Assembly: GCA_013397865.1 (NCBI GenBank)
Contig: VZTI01005559.1
Location: 2,607,781-2,671,780, forward strand
Direction of reading: 5' to 3'
Origin: Struthidea cinerea
Taxonomy: Eukaryota > Chordata > Aves > Passeriformes > Corcoracidae
Length of the DNA: 64,000 nt
Made by a program: the position numbers and the translations under genes. Every line of letters begins with the position of its first letter. Position 1 is the stretch's first letter. Shown one piece after another: positions 1 through 14,500 of the stretch. The notes below the pieces were generated by a model that did no database searches, was not told the origin of the DNA, and saw only the letters and a program-made list of their open reading frames with translations.

Positions 1-1589
1 GCACAAGAGACCAAAGATAAATAGTGTGTGCTCTGTAGACAACCTTGCTGAGCTGACAGTTGTTGCCAATAAGAGCTGCACTGAGATAATTTCCCAATAA
101 GGTAAAATTAATCTGTTTCACTCCCCATGAATGTAAAACAATAAGAAGAGCACGACTATCATTCCTTAAGTCACCTGACTGTCTTCTGCTTGGAGTCCAC
201 CTTTGCATTGATGTAACTGTTACAGAAGACCACATGCAGTTTTGTAGCGCAACTTCTAAAGTTCCTCTAGAAAAGCTGGGTGTAAGCACAGCCTGCCTGA
301 CATGCAGCTGTTGACTCCTGCTGTTTCTCTTAACCTGTTCCAGAAAGGGACAGTCACTTCAACCAGACTTCGCTCATTTGCTTCCAGACGCTCCATGCTG
401 CTGCACAAGGTAATGTGACACGATTTCATTACCTGGCCTCATATACTCAACACAGCTTTAAACTGTACAGAAGCAACACCAGTCAGACACAAAATACACT
501 CAAATGGATCCACTTGTTCTTCACATAACTCCTTTGGGTAGCTGTGAAAGACAGTGTGCTCAGTCTGTAGGACTAGGCACCGCAACACAAAGGACTTCAA
601 AGAGCGATTCTAGCAAGTAGAAGATGTCAAGGTAAGAGGTGGCTTGGCTTGGTTACAAAACAGCCAGAGAAAGGAGAGGAGCACTGCAACAAAACTGGAT
701 TCAGTTGCAGAAAATAACCCCAAATGACACACTTGACATTAGCTTAATTGTGAGCTCAACTTGAAGTTTATGGAGGGAAATTCTTTAGCCATGCTGTATT
801 GAAGGACAGAAGAAATGACCTCAGATGATACAGAAGATCTCTACTACTTTCTAAAGGAAAAAACCCCAAATCTGTTTTTGTAATGTCATCTGAGGAGCAC
901 TGAGTTATACATAAGATGTAGTGGTTGATACTGTCACAACAAACTTTCCTCATTTTGGTAGATATAGTGGGTTGGATTGCCACATTTCCAGTCAAGCCAA
1001 ACAGCGTGAAACCATTGCCTGGGAAAAGTTCAAATGCAAATAGTTGTACTCTGTCAGCTTTGACTCATTGTATCAAGTCCAGTGACTAAGAAGGTCAAGA
1101 ACAATTAATTCAGAGACGAAAGTACGGGAGATTTCAGTTCTGCTGCTGCACTTCAGGACCATGCTTGGAATAAAACTTGAGAACTCCTTTCACTGTCTTC
1201 CCTTCCTGAGCTTTGGGATCATCATTGTTTCTCTGAATGTAAGCCAAGTGCTCTGAGGTGAGCTACAGAGGACAGTAGCTGCTTGACAGCTGCTCACAAG
1301 GACTTTTATTTTGCCTTCCCTCTTCCTTTGACCAGAATTTCCATGATTGGTCATGGAAACCTTCCTGCAACACTGCCAAGGCAAGCTGCGCATAGATGAA
1401 GACCTTACCACTATCCAATTTCCCAGCTGAGAATTTTCCCACCTGGCAGACACAGCAAAGGAATGGTTACTCAGGCTTTAAGTTACCAGCACGCCACTGG
1501 CCATCACAGTGGTTAAAGCATGAGGTTTTACAAACTGACATTTGTTGATTTGAAGTGTGTTTTGTCAGAAAATTCCTCCCTGGCCCACT
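1..1589. other. Intergenic, no gene seen
   Basis: Apart from the exon-like segment at 344-409, nothing here resembles a coding exon, RNA gene or transposon. The base composition is ordinary avian AT-rich DNA with few CpGs. Confidence 0.6.
344..409 (+). other. Exon-like segment (weak candidate)
   Basis: A pyrimidine-rich acceptor (TGTTTCTCTTAACCTGTTCCAG) precedes a 66-nt segment that ends AAG before GTAATG. The segment is exactly 22 codons with no stop in one frame. I do not recognise the peptide. Acceptor and donor pairs this close do occur by chance in 64 kb. Confidence 0.15.
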
Positions 1590-2400
1590 GGGAGAGCTGG
1601 GCCGCTGGGAATCGCACAAGCATTCTCAGCCTTGTGGCCGAGGGGCTGCCCCAGGAGCCGCCGTGTTTGCAGAGCCGCAGTGCCCTGGCTCGGGCTGTGT
1701 GAGGGCCGGGAGCTGCCTTTCAGGGGACGCTTTCAACCCCGCTGCTCTGGGGTCGTGACTGCCGCAGAAGTAACGAGAAGCGCTTTCTCGCGTTTAAACT
1801 CCCCCACCCTCCAAATAATCCAGTTCCTCAGAATTTTGAATTTAGCGGAGGAATTTGCATTTTGGTGGCACCCCGGCTGCGGATGGAGCCAGTTCTGGGC
1901 ACAGCCGGGGGCCCTGGAGCGGACATGGCGCGGGGCCGTCACTGAGGGGGAGCCGCCACGAGATGGCGCCTCGGGCCCCCGCTGAGGGGGCCGCCTGTCA
2001 CCGCAGGCGCTTGTGGGGTGATCTCCCCTCCTTTCTTCTTTTTTAAGCTGCCTCGTTGTGCTTTTTTTTTTTTTTTTTCCTCTTGGTTTGTTTTTTGTTT
2101 TATTTCTCCGCCCACTCCCTCCCCCAAAGTCTCCCACAGACAGCCTGGGGAGCTACTCAGAGCTGTGGGTGAGGACGGAGGGGGCTGTGCAGCGCAGCGG
2201 TGGGATCCCGGCTGCCAGCCGTGGTGGAGGAGTGTGAGGGATGCTCCTTGGATAGCCTCCGGCAGGGAAAACGCGCTGCCCCTTCCCTGTGCTGCTCCCA
2301 TACACATCCCCAGCCCGGGACAGGACCCGCAGAGAGGGTCAGCGCGCTGACACACGGCGTGGCTCAAATCCATACCGAGCGTGGTGTAGCAGATCTCAAT
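1590..2400. promoter_or_regulatory. CpG island, likely promoter of an unidentified gene
   Basis: CpG dinucleotides are dense here: I count about 32 by hand in 1591-2010, while the flanks are CpG-poor. The stretch carries a CCGCCC GC-box-like site near 2107, a YY1-like GAGATGGCGCC near 1960, and a 17-nt T-run at 2062-2078. On the plus strand a CAG followed by GTGAGG at 2504/2505 could be the donor of a first exon starting in the island. Several overlapping open frames on both strands reflect the high GC content, and none resembles a known protein. The gene driven from here, and its direction, are unknown. Convergent myoglobin on the plus strand is one option from conserved gene order, but no MB exon was found. 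Confidence 0.6.
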
Positions 2401-2504
2401 CTCCCCTCTCCTTCCATCCTCTGGGCCCCATTTGCACCTCCACCCGCCCCACTGGCCTCTCCTGTGTTTTTGGTTTCCCTGTATCAAAGGCTAGGCTTTT
2501 GCAG

Positions 2505-5500
2505 GTGAGGGACAACGAAATGGGAGAGGGTGGAAATCCTGATGAAACCCGGTGCCAAACCATCTGGCCAACTCCAGCCCACCACTCTGGCAAAATATGC
2601 TTTTCCAGGCGGCTTTTTAGTTCCTGGAGGCCTGGGAAGGATGAGGACCCTCCTCTCCCTCAGACCCCAGCACTCACTGAAGAGCAGTAATCCTGAGCCA
2701 CTGAACATGGATAAGCCCAGAAGAAAGATGTGGTACCGAAACAGACCAAGCAACCACACCTGCCTGACATGAACCTGCTCTAAGCAGCTTCCCCTTCCTT
2801 TCTCCATGCATCCTGTTGTCTTCACCAACTCCAAGGAATGATTTTCCGTGAGGCTGCAGGGATTTCTGCTGGGAAGAAGGATCTGTTTTGTGAACTCTCA
2901 TTCTTTTTTCCTCATTACTGGTCATTTATTTGACAGTTGGATGTACTTCATCAGGGGCGTAAACTAGATCATTGCACTAATCTCATCTTAAAACTTTCTA
3001 CTTCTCTTGATCATCCTTAAGAGCACTCAAAAGCTCACAGGGACTGCCTGGTGTTGGATCTTCTGAGCTCCACAGCTTCCCTTAAAAACAGATCTTAGGT
3101 CCATTGAATTACAATGGCATGAAAGGCTTTGGGACAAAAGATGGAGTGGAAAATGTGATAGCTGTTCTGCAATTAAAAAAAACCCAAATAAATAGCAGAT
3201 TCTATTCTTTCCGTATTGGGGGTTTAGTGTGTAGGAATTTACTAACTCAGTTAAAAATAAACCAGCCCCAAACTGATTAACATGAAAAGTCAATTAAAAA
3301 AAAGAATAAGGAAAGCTTCTAAACTGTAGGAAACAAAATGATTTTTGGAAACATCTTTTCCCCTAATTGGACATCTATTTCTAGATGGAGTAATTTGTGC
3401 ATGGAATCCAGCTGTATGGCTTTTGTTTGGCAGTGAAAAGATCAGTTCCTGAAAGTGTGAACGTCATGTGGAGAACCCCATCCATGCCTTGAAAAGGACT
3501 CCTGCCTGAGCAGGGCTTTGTTGGCAGTGTCAGAGGGTGCAGAATCAAGCTGTGCTGTAATCCCTAATTGTATGTATTCACATAATGGCCTTTTAATGGT
3601 ACTGGTGGCTTTGTGGGTTGTAGTTAGTATCCCAAGAAGGGGTTGGAAGTCCATGTGCCAGATTAGCCCAGGATCTGCTGCTTTTACAAGAAAGGCCAGA
3701 GGAGGTGGGTCTGGGTGTAGGCAGGACAGGCTGCCTTGAGCAGCAGTCTGCTGGGCAGGCGTAGGGCAGCCCTGCTTCTGCAGCTCCCCTCGCCTCTGCC
3801 AGGGCTGTTGAAGCTGGCTGGGGCTCCTGGCAGACTTTGGCCAGGGGCTGATGACTAATGCTGGGAAGAGCAGCTACTGCTCCAGGTACTCTCCTCCTGA
3901 ATGACTGCAGGAGCATCTACCCCTAGCCTTAAGAGCTCTCTCCCAGCCCTCCATCTCCTTTTACATCCTCTCTCCTTACGGCTTCCTTTCTCACATCAAA
4001 ATTGACCTGTCCAGGCTCCTCATCCCACAGATGTCAAAGCTCATGACACTCCCATGATATGGCTCTTTTAAAAACCCAGTCCAACCCCATTGCAAGCCTG
4101 CCCTATTCCCTTCCTCCACTCAGATCTCACTGCCATCAGTGGAAGTGGTGGGGGCTCACTGTTGTTTAACTTTGGGGTATTAGGGCTCCCCTGGACCCTT
4201 TTGCAAGCATTCCTAAGCCTCACAGTGCCTATCTCAGCAATATTAACAGCCTAGTTTTGCAGAAGGTGGAACCCATGCCATACAGGTAAGTCTGTCCCAT
4301 TCCAGGTAAGTCCTGACTCCAAATGTGCCAAATAACCACTACGCAACACAGATATTTCTGTCACACCCCAGTCTGAGGTATAATTCCTGTTCTTCATTTG
4401 CAACCAGATAAAATTTAGGACCTTCCAACCCCCATTCCAACTCCATAACATCCAAATTAACCCTTCACGGGATGTGAACACAGCTCCAATTTCCAGGCAT
4501 GCTCAAGCTTTGGAGAGATTCCAGTTCAGTTCTTTGCAGCTCCACACCATTTCTAGCTACCGCGTGTCACCTCTTCTTAGGCCAACATTTAGTAGAAGAC
4601 TTCTGCATCGAGCTTCCAAGATGTTGGCTGTCAACACGCAGACGTGAAAACCGGCCTCCCACTTCTCTCCTTCTTCCTTCCCTACCTCTCTACCATACTG
4701 CAGAGTCCCTCGGGCTCCTGCCATGTGGAAATAATTCCATGAAAACAATCTAGCTGTCTCTGGTAGATAGATGTGGAGGACCTGCCTTCACAGAAACCCT
4801 CCACAAGTAGTGCAGTTTCCTGGTATATCCCTCACCCCTTCACCCTGAACTGTTTTACTACCAAGGCATCATACAGTGGTCCTAAAAATCAAGCTACCTT
4901 CTCTCTTCTCCTCCTTAAACTAGACTGTTTCTTTTCTACAAGAAATAAAAGCAGCCATGAAGCCATGAGTCCTTCAAGGAAAAGACGTTTTCCTCTCCTC
5001 CTCCCTCCACCTACATGGCATGAATCTTAGGCTGTATTTCACAAGTTTGATTTGAAGTAAGCTTCTTGCTGCTGGCAGAATCTGCCTCCACGCCCTCTCT
5101 TCTCATTCGGTGAGTGACACTAATCAGTGGTGTGGGAGGTAGGGACAATATCAAGTACCAAGGTGATTGACAAGCCTCACTTGTACATGTACTCATGTAC
5201 ATGTACCCCAAAAGGTACGTGAGGGTGAAACAGGGTGGATCAATCAATCTCTTTGTATCATTGCCCATTGCTGGCACAGTATTTAATTTAAATTAATAAT
5301 TCACTGGGTAGAGGAGAAGAAACAAAGCAAGTTTTCCCCAAAAAAGCCCTATTTGGTGATGATTTTAGAGTATTTTTGGGTTTTTTTCTTCTGTTAAATG
5401 AGAAAATGCCTCCATGTTAATCACAATATGGAATCTACATGAAAAATCAGACCCTGCTGGGCAGGAAAAGATCCTCTGAATTATCTCAGTGGGAGAGCTG

Positions 5501-8500
5501 GCACTAATTTACTGCTGTTGTGCTCCAAGTACTTCTGATGCAAAAGATGAATGGAGCTGAATGCTTGTAACTTGACTTGCATGTACATTAAGGCTTTTTG
5601 AATAGCATCAGCTGGGCAATGTAAATTGGCATGAGACCCTTGACTCGTGGTTAGAGTCAGCATCCTAGCCCTGTGTGACCTGCCCTCACATCTCGTTTCT
5701 TTTTGAGCAGTCTTCCTTTCGTCCTCCCCACCACATATATTTTTTGCTACTCCAGAGCCCTAGGTGTAGAAATGTACTGCTGTTTCTCTGTTTTACCTTC
5801 CAAAAAGGTGAGCTTAATGCCTGTTGTAGTTTATTCCCATGAGTTTGCCAGTGGGCCATTTAATAAACAGAGACAGAGATGAAGGAAGCAGCCACAGCTC
5901 TCTTTGTCAAAGAGATGTGAAGGATGATGTTGTTTCACACCATGATCAGGTTGTGCGAGAGATATTTCCAGACCCTGTAGCCTTTTCTACCCTGCTTCTT
6001 GAATGATACTGGAGGCTACACCTGTACTAGAAAAATAAATGTAGGATCTTTTCTCTGGCACTGAAACCAACTGGAATGGAAAGGTCTGCATTTACTTACA
6101 TTAAACCTCATTACCCTCCAGAAGTGGGTGGCTGTCTGCAAACTCCTTATGAAGAATTGTTCCTGGCCTGGGCTAAATCACTGACTGCTTAAAGGCGTTG
6201 TCAGGTAGGATCTCTCCTTGGTCTGGGTCAAAAAAGTGACAGGGAATATACTACAATTTAAGAGTGGGTGATTCAGTTCTGGAGTCTGGGAACACAGCCT
6301 GGCACCATTTAATTTTTTAATACAGTCATAACCAAGATGTCTCTTGCTTTTGAGCGTTTGATTTTGTAAATTCTGTAACACAACTGCCACCTTAAAGCCC
6401 TTTCTTCTGTGTCAGAGGTGACAGTGGACCAGAGAAGGGAAGATGGAGGAAGCATAAATCTTGCTGGAGCGGAGCAAAAAGGAGCACCAAGTGGGAATCT
6501 CCCACACAGTATCTTCCTCTCTGCAGGGCAGAGGCTTGTGTCACTCCACCTCCTAGCAGAACACTAGGGACTGTAATTCCCCAGGTGGGAAACTGTCCTG
6601 GCTTTCTTGTTGGCTTCTGTTTTGTAGTCTCTCTTTGCCTGAATGTGCATTTGCTGTTTCTGTGATGAGGCCAGAACTGTGAAGCTGTGGTTCCCAGGCT
6701 GGGGAAAGCAGTCAAGACTTCTAGCCAAGGATGAGACCTATACTTCCAACAGATAAGTTGTCTCTTTAACCACTGTTCAGCTTCTCAAGTTTTATGGCCA
6801 GATATAAATGACCAAATCTTTGGGGTATTTGTTTCCAATGGTTTTGTTTAATAGTCAGGATCAACACCTCCAGCTTTTTGGGCTTGCATCAGATTACATG
6901 CCAGTATGGGCTCACCCTGACAACATGTTCTCACAGCCTAATTGGAGGCACAGACTTTGGGAATACCTTGCATGGGCTTCTGCTTTCACATCAACCCAGC
7001 AAGTCATAAGCCATTGGTGCCCAGCTACTACTGCTGGCCTGATGTCAAACCTCAGATCCCAGGAATAGCACTAGTACCCCCTCAGTTAAAGGGGACATCT
7101 GACATACACACACTCTTAGATATTTTTTTGTTCATCTGAGTTTGCTTCCCAAAGTTTCCTGTTTCCCTCTGAATTATTTCTGTTTGAGAGAAATTAAAGG
7201 TTTGGTTGTTTTGGTTTTTTTTCTCATTTCTTTTCCTGTCTCCTTCTGAGAAAGAAAGTGAAGCTTGCAGACGGCCAGAAACCAAGCTCAGGAGTGCAGT
7301 GCTGGAATGTCTCTTCTAGGTCAGGGTGTCCATTTCCTGACTGCAACATCCTATCATGTCACACAAGGTCCTTCATAATGCGTCAAACTTATCTTTAAAA
7401 ATAGTCAGGCTCTTGCCTCTGGCCTCTGGAACACAGGCAGAAAATGAAACTTTTAAAACTATCCCAAAGAAACATTTCCTGTCCACAGGACAGACTTCAC
7501 CCTGTGACGGCTCTGTCTGTTTAATTTTTCCCATGTTTTGCCCACTTCTTTGTGTTTTCTCTTCTCTGCCCCCTCCAGGCTTCAGGAAGTAAATTATCTT
7601 TAACTGTGTTGGGGTAACCTGAAGATTGACTCTTGTCACCCTTGGCCTGACCTTTTTCTACGTACTCAGCTCCTGGCAAAGAGGTAGGCAGTACATCCCA
7701 CCACAGAGCACTTTCTGGCTTAATGCCCATATTCAGCTGGAGTCATGTCAAGGCATGAGCCTCTGACGTTTCCTGTCACAGCAGACAACTGGTGGACCAG
7801 TTATCCTGTGTCAGGCCTTTGTGAGGTTGCTGCCTTGCTGGCATGGTCTCAAAGACAAGTTTGTCCCTAAACTTGCCCCACAAGCTCGTTAGTGTTGTGC
7901 CAACATACTCTGGTCCCTCTGAGGCTACTGACCCTATGCTCTAGGCTCAGCTGTGCTTTTCTGTAAGTACCCCAGAACCAAACTGTTTGAACACAGCACT
8001 GTTTATCCAGCTAGTCTTGCATAACTGCCCTGGTGTAGCACTGCAAGGCTTCCAAAGTGCTCTCACTTCTCACTTCTAAAGTTAAAGCCATTTTGGCTGG
8101 CTGTACACTTATTTCTGGGATGGTCTGTGGCTGTGCCCCACAACGGACTTGTTGGAAGACACCATGCCTATGTTGGAGCACATCACAAGTCCCTTTTTAG
8201 GGTATTATCACAAGTTTTGTTTCTCTGCAGACTGAAACAGTTACGTCTGGTATGGGACACAGACAAGATAAGCACTGTGGCATGGAAATTCAGAAAGATT
8301 CCTGTAATCTAGGCTCTTTACCATACAGCTTCTAATGTTTTGCCTGGCACCAATGTTTACTTGTGAGAAGAAGCACAAGACAGGGGAAAGCTCTCAGTTC
8401 TGGCAGTAGTTTGTTGCTCTCTGTGTGACATGGCATGAAATGACATCTGGTGGCTTTCTGAGATGGAACACAACCTATTGCAGAGAACCTATTGCATTGC

Positions 8501-11500
8501 CATATGTACAAAAAGCCTGTGTCTCCTCAGCCACCTCCCTAGACATGCTAAAAGGGAATAGGCTGTGGAAACTGAGTCTGTATCTGTGGAGACTCTGGTT
8601 GCAGGCTTGAGCATACATCAAGGTCATGGACTAAAAGCCAGCAAGAAGGCATTGCAGTATGCAACAACATGCAGGTCATGAGGACAGTTAGAGCACAAGT
8701 CTAACATACAAAATGCGGAAGTATCTGGCAGTATCAGCACAGCTCAACAGAGCCATTTAGTTTCCTCCTGATTCTGGCTAAGCAGAAAAAGAGGAAGCTT
8801 TCACCTGAAGTTTACCAGGGCTAGAAATAACAGATGCTCTCTTTCCCTTCTAGGCTTTTTGTAAAAAGCTGGAGTGGAATAGAAGAGGACAGGACCTTTC
8901 TAGTTAAGAACAGTGGCAGACACAAAACATAGAACTCATTTAGAGATAGTTTTCTCACTCTCTTGCTAATGATGTTCTGCTGTGTTGGGGTCCTGGAACA
9001 CCCCACATACCTCTAGTCAAAACAAAACTGGCTCCTTTATATGTTCTTGCTTCATATTCTCCTACGGTCAGTAAGGTAGAAGATAGAGATAGGGAATACA
9101 GAGCCAGCCAAAACCAGGTGGGGGCACAGATTATGTTTTTCTTCAATTCCTGGTTGAGAAAAAGATACCGTGGGAAAAAATGCAAACCCAACATTTCACT
9201 CTGGGATACACTCTTTTTCTCAGTTCTTTTAAGAAACAGAAAGCTTCTCTTTTTTTTTTTTTTTCCTAATGTAAATGAGTGGGAAAGCAGATGGGCCTCT
9301 CAGATAGTTCTTGTTTTACTAAGAAAACCTTCACTACTAAAGCACCTCTCAGGCAAAGTCACTTATTTTTTCAGTTTTCTCTTTCAGTGGGAATTTGGTT
9401 CAGAACAATATTTCCTCCACATAAGTCTCAGTCCTTAAATGCTTCTTCTTCACTCAACCAATTTGGATAAAGTTGAAAAAGTGCTTGAGTGAGCCTAAGC
9501 TTATTTCATTTTCAAAAGTCAATTCAGAGTCTGAAGTTTCATGAAAAATCAAAACTCAAGGTTCCTTAATTAATGAGGTGCTTTCAGACATTTTCCTCTT
9601 TGGCAGAATTCTTGTCTGAAAAGAGAAAATTCATTGGGGAAGATGTGAAGTCCCAAGAAGAAGGGATAGAAAACATCCGTAAGGGATAGAAAACATCCCT
9701 AAGGCACTCCCTTAAACCAAGGGTGTTCATTTCTTACACATATGCTCACTGTCTAGCAGAGCACAGTGTCCTGCTGCTGCCCATTGGCTGGATTCTTTTT
9801 CATCTGTGTGCGTTTTATCATCCAAGGGCAGCCCTTTCTCCAATGATCATGCTGTGGAGGGAGGAAACAAAGTTTTAGGGTACTGTGAACTGTTTTGTCA
9901 AAGCCTGTGCTGGACGTATTCCTCTCTGGGAGATCAAGGTCAAATAAGAGTACTTACATGGGCTACAGCTGTACAAAGCGATCACTGAGGAGAATCTCAG
10001 TCTTTGGGCTTTTTCACTGCTTTCAGTTTTAAATTCTGTAGGTGGCTAAAAATGTCTGTTCCATCAATTTGTATTTCAAAAGTGGGTACATACCCTGCTC
10101 ATAGACGTATATGATGCATTTCTTTTTCCTGAGATCTGTGGGTCCCAAATCACAAGCAGGAGAGGGGCAGACATTCCTTGAGATATCATCTGGCCACCAA
10201 AGGAAAGGGCAGTCAGCAGGCCTTTGCCGTGACTTGGCAATGCCAGCATGGCTGCCTCACTTCCTCGCCCTGCCCTGATTCAGATTTCACGATAGCCTTG
10301 TGTAAGACAGCTTCTCTGCCTGTCTCAGGTCCAGAGCTAGGTCTGAACAATCACAGGCCACAACTGGCTTGGGGCTGGCATGACCACCGGACTACTAACA
10401 CGCCACAATGATGCTGTTTGCCTAAAAGAAGTCTCCTTGGCAAGGACAGCTGGGAAGCACTGTGAGGAACCAGTGCAAGAAGAATAAAGAATTTACCCAT
10501 CCCATGAGATCTTTGGAAGCAGTGTATAATCCTTACACCTGCTTTCTCTGTTTCAGTAAGACCAGCTGAAGGAAGAACCTTACAAAATTGTATTAGGTCT
10601 TGGTGCTGCTACTGCCACAATGTAGTAGTTCCAAGGTCTCTACTGAAATAATTAGCTGTCAGATGTTAATCAGGAAACTGGGGGGTTAATATTGCATACA
10701 GCAGCTTCATCTCACTTTAGGTTGCAGATAAGATACTGGTAGGAAACAGGTAGAAGCCATCATAGGATGTAAGACAGATGCTGTGGAGTACAGGAGTTAA
10801 TGAGTAGGATTCTGCCCTGATGTTCGCATACTTTGGGATTTCCTATTTGTTGTGCATTTGTATATTGTCTGGTATAATGGGGTCCTGGTCTGTGGGCAGG
10901 ACTCCATAATACAAATAAATACCACTATTGCTGATGGCAGACATTGTGTAACTGCCCCAAAGTTGACAAAAGTTGCAAGCAGTCTGAGTCAGTGCCATTG
11001 TGTAAGGAGATAATTTCTGCCTTGACAGTGTCATGGCCAGCTGGAATTGTTCTCTCTGATAATTGGCAATCTGGATTTCTCCCAGATGGCAGCATCTCAT
11101 AAAGAGTATCTGAGAAGAGCTCTGCTCCTCTCTTTAATAAGGCTCCACAAGAGAGCTGTTCATCCCTGTCACCCCTTATCCATTGCCTCAGGCGTGTCTC
11201 CTGTCAATTTGCAGAACAAGTCGTTGCTCTGTGTTTATTTTTCCTTTTTATTTTATTTCTTTTTAGAAACTTCTATTTATTACCTTGGCAATGAGCCACC
11301 CAGCAAGGAACAAACTGTTTTGTGACAGAAAAAGATGACACATTCTGCCCTGGACCAGCCAAAAGCATTGCCACTGATTTTCCCCATGCCATCCTCTAAC
11401 CCCTCAGGTTGTGTTTAACAAGGCTGTATTTTCCTGAGGCACTCATTTTTCCAGCAGAGAGAGGGTGAGAGAAGATGGTATGCTGTGCATCCACCCGAGG

Positions 11501-14500
11501 GTCCCTGATCTAAAACTGTTCTGCAGCACACTACTGCTTAGCACTCAGACAGGTAGTGACTGAGGGACAGAGTGTTGCCAGTGTGTCACTTTAATCCTGG
11601 AGCTCCTAGGACTTCCCAGCTCAGCAGATGCTGAAGAGAACAAGACTGTAGGTAGAGCAGAAATCAGGGATTATGCAGAGTGTGATTGCTCTCCTGTGTA
11701 GCTGGCACTGCAGCAGCTCAGCTCCTGATTGAGGTGATATTTGTTTCCGGTCTGCCTCTTCACCTTTTAACGTGTTTATCCATCACTGTGATACCCAAGT
11801 GCCTTCCAATCTAGAAGATGTTTATCCTCTCTCAGCTATCCCATGAGTGCTATTTGCTCTCTCTCAGGGATGGGAAACCAAGACACTGATTTATGTAAAG
11901 GGTTTGGAAACTGGTAGAACTGTTCCTAGGGGCTGTTAGATCTCTGACCTGAAGAATAAGACAGAAATCCATGTTACCTAACACACAGTTATTTTACCAG
12001 CTTGAGCTTACTCTAACTCTGAAACTCCTGAAAGTGTTGCAAAGACATTGAAGAACTAGTTGAGACCTGTCACAGTCCTGATGCTAGTGGGCTCTGAAAT
12101 GCAAGATGCAGCTCCACTGCTGGGAATGTGGGTTTTGTGGTTTTGTGTGGCTCTAGTGTCCAGTGGAACCACAGAAAGACCCCAAGTCCCAGTGTAATAG
12201 AATTGTCCAGTTTTCCAGATAAGGTCTCAATAGGTGAAGGAATTGTTTCTTGAAGCTAGAATTATCCATCACCACCCCTGCATCCACCACAACTGTGGAA
12301 ACTGTAGGGGTTTTTTGTTTTGCCTCTTTTTAACCTCGAAATATGGACTCAAGACATATTGTTAAAAAAAAAGTGTAAAATATTCCGTGCTTTCATGTGT
12401 GAGTTAGTGTTCTATACTAACTGCTAAAAGCCAAATGCTTGTGAGAGGACACTCTTGAATAAATACAGTCCATCTAAAATGCCTCTAGGTCAGAGTAATG
12501 TGAGGACACATGTTCAAGTCAGATTTTTTTTTTCCTTTATGTTATTTTACTTTGCTACATGATATCCTGAAACACAGTGACCTCATTGGTCCTTGTTTTC
12601 ATGTTTAATCTGAAATGACAATCTTAGTTAACCACCCCAGTTAAAGCATGTGACCCATTTGCATTAATCAGTCATCAAATTCTTCTGAACAATAAGCAAA
12701 TGCACAAAAACCTGTTCATGGACTATTCACCAAAGGAACTGTTTGCTCCAAAAAGTCCAGGGATCTTTGTGGAAATGCTCTGAAAAGGAGGGTCTGATGT
12801 AAGAAGTCTTGTCTCTACTGTTAGTGGTTTGCTGGGAGGGGACCAGTGAACTACCAACCCTCCACTTTTGGGACTGGGAGTGTGCAGTGAGGACAGACAG
12901 TCTGAGGAAATTTCTTTGAAGCAGACTTGGGTTCAGGGTCCATCACAGAAACAAGAGTGTGGGATCAAGATAACCTACTGGCTCAGTCAGTCTAGCCCAC
13001 TGCCAACACTGGGTTACCCCTGCTGGCCCTGTAGGTTTCAATGTTTTTCCTAGTGTTTTCCTAATGGGACTTTCCTGACATCTCTAAGAAAATTTTCCAG
13101 TAGATTCCACTGCCCTAAAGTCTGCCCTGCTGTCTTGCCTACTGCTTAATACTCCTGTTCCCACTGAACTATCCCCCTGTCCAACTCTAAAAAAAGAGCT
13201 CTTAGTTGTCATCTCCACCTCTCAAGCATATCTAGCGGTTTTCAGCCAGGCTCTCTTAGAATTTGTTTGCCTACATAGCACAGAATTATCCCTTTCAGAG
13301 TTTTCTTAAGGCTTACTCAAGTCAATCCCCTTAGGCTCATAAAATTTTTTTTCTTGCTAGTTCTTGGTCCCCTTCCAAGCTGTCAATAACTTTCTAGGAA
13401 CATGATGCCTGGGACTTAGGGTGGTTCTGTTCACTATGGATGACCAATGATGGTAGAGGCAAGGAAAGATCTTTGGCTGATGTTGTCATGATGCAAAAGG
13501 AAATGTTTCTCTGGGAAATCTCAGGCTCAGGCTGTTCCAGACACAGGGAAGAGTGGAGATGGTTAGTTATCTCTAACCAAACCTGAGTGCAGCAGTTGGT
13601 TTATAGCAGTTTGCCATGTGTATTCCCCATAAGAGGCACTGTGCCAGGAGCAATGCCCCAGTTTACAATCACATAATGGAAATGGAAATAATGGAAAAGA
13701 ACTTTCTTATCTATGGTAAATATCCATCCCAAAGCTTTACAAGACATACTGAGTAGTCTGCAAAGCCAGTCTGCCTGGTGGCCTTTGTTTCTCCACATAA
13801 CAGAAACTGAAGGGAGGAAAATTTCCCATGAGGACTCAGAAGTGAATGATCTGAGCAGGGCAGAGCCACTGCTACTCATCTCCCCCCTGCAAATTCTCTG
13901 CTCTTTCTGAGTGCAGAGAAAAGGCTGTTGCTATAGAAACCAGTGGGGGAAAATGTACATTATATCATGTTTTACATACTTTTTCAAGGAGATCCTTTAA
14001 TCTGAGCCTGCCACCATGTAATTTTACAGAAACAATAATGCTAAGAAAGCCCCTGAATGTAGTAGTGATTTCAAATCAAATCAAATAATCATCAGTTACT
14101 TCAAAAACACCTCTTCTTGTAACCTTCTACCCTAGCCAAGACACTGGGACAGGGCTAGCAAAGCAGCCCATAATAAGGTAGATGACAGGAGAGTAAATCT
14201 AAGGCAGCAAAAGGTGTAATGAAAGGTGGGGGGGTGGGTTCTACACAGCAGTAAGCAGAGGCTAACATTTGAGGAAGGACAAACAGGCTAAATAAAATGT
14301 CTTCTTTTTGACTTGTGTGCAGAGAAGTTTGAAATAAAGGTGAAAGGTGCATTTTATAGCTTACATTCTAGCCTATCTTTTCGATTATTTACCTGGACAA
14401 CCTCCTGTTGCCACCCTACCTTTGTGACCTCCCTTTTGAAGCTCTTTTCTGCTGCCCTTTTAAAAATTATCCCACCATTCCTACTTGCCTTTGTAAAAGG

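Noticed and set aside
1733..2487. Long overlapping open frames on both strands in the CpG island (up to 182 codons)
   Set aside because: High GC lowers stop frequency. The translations are Pro/Gly/Arg-rich and low in complexity, overlap each other on both strands, and match no family.
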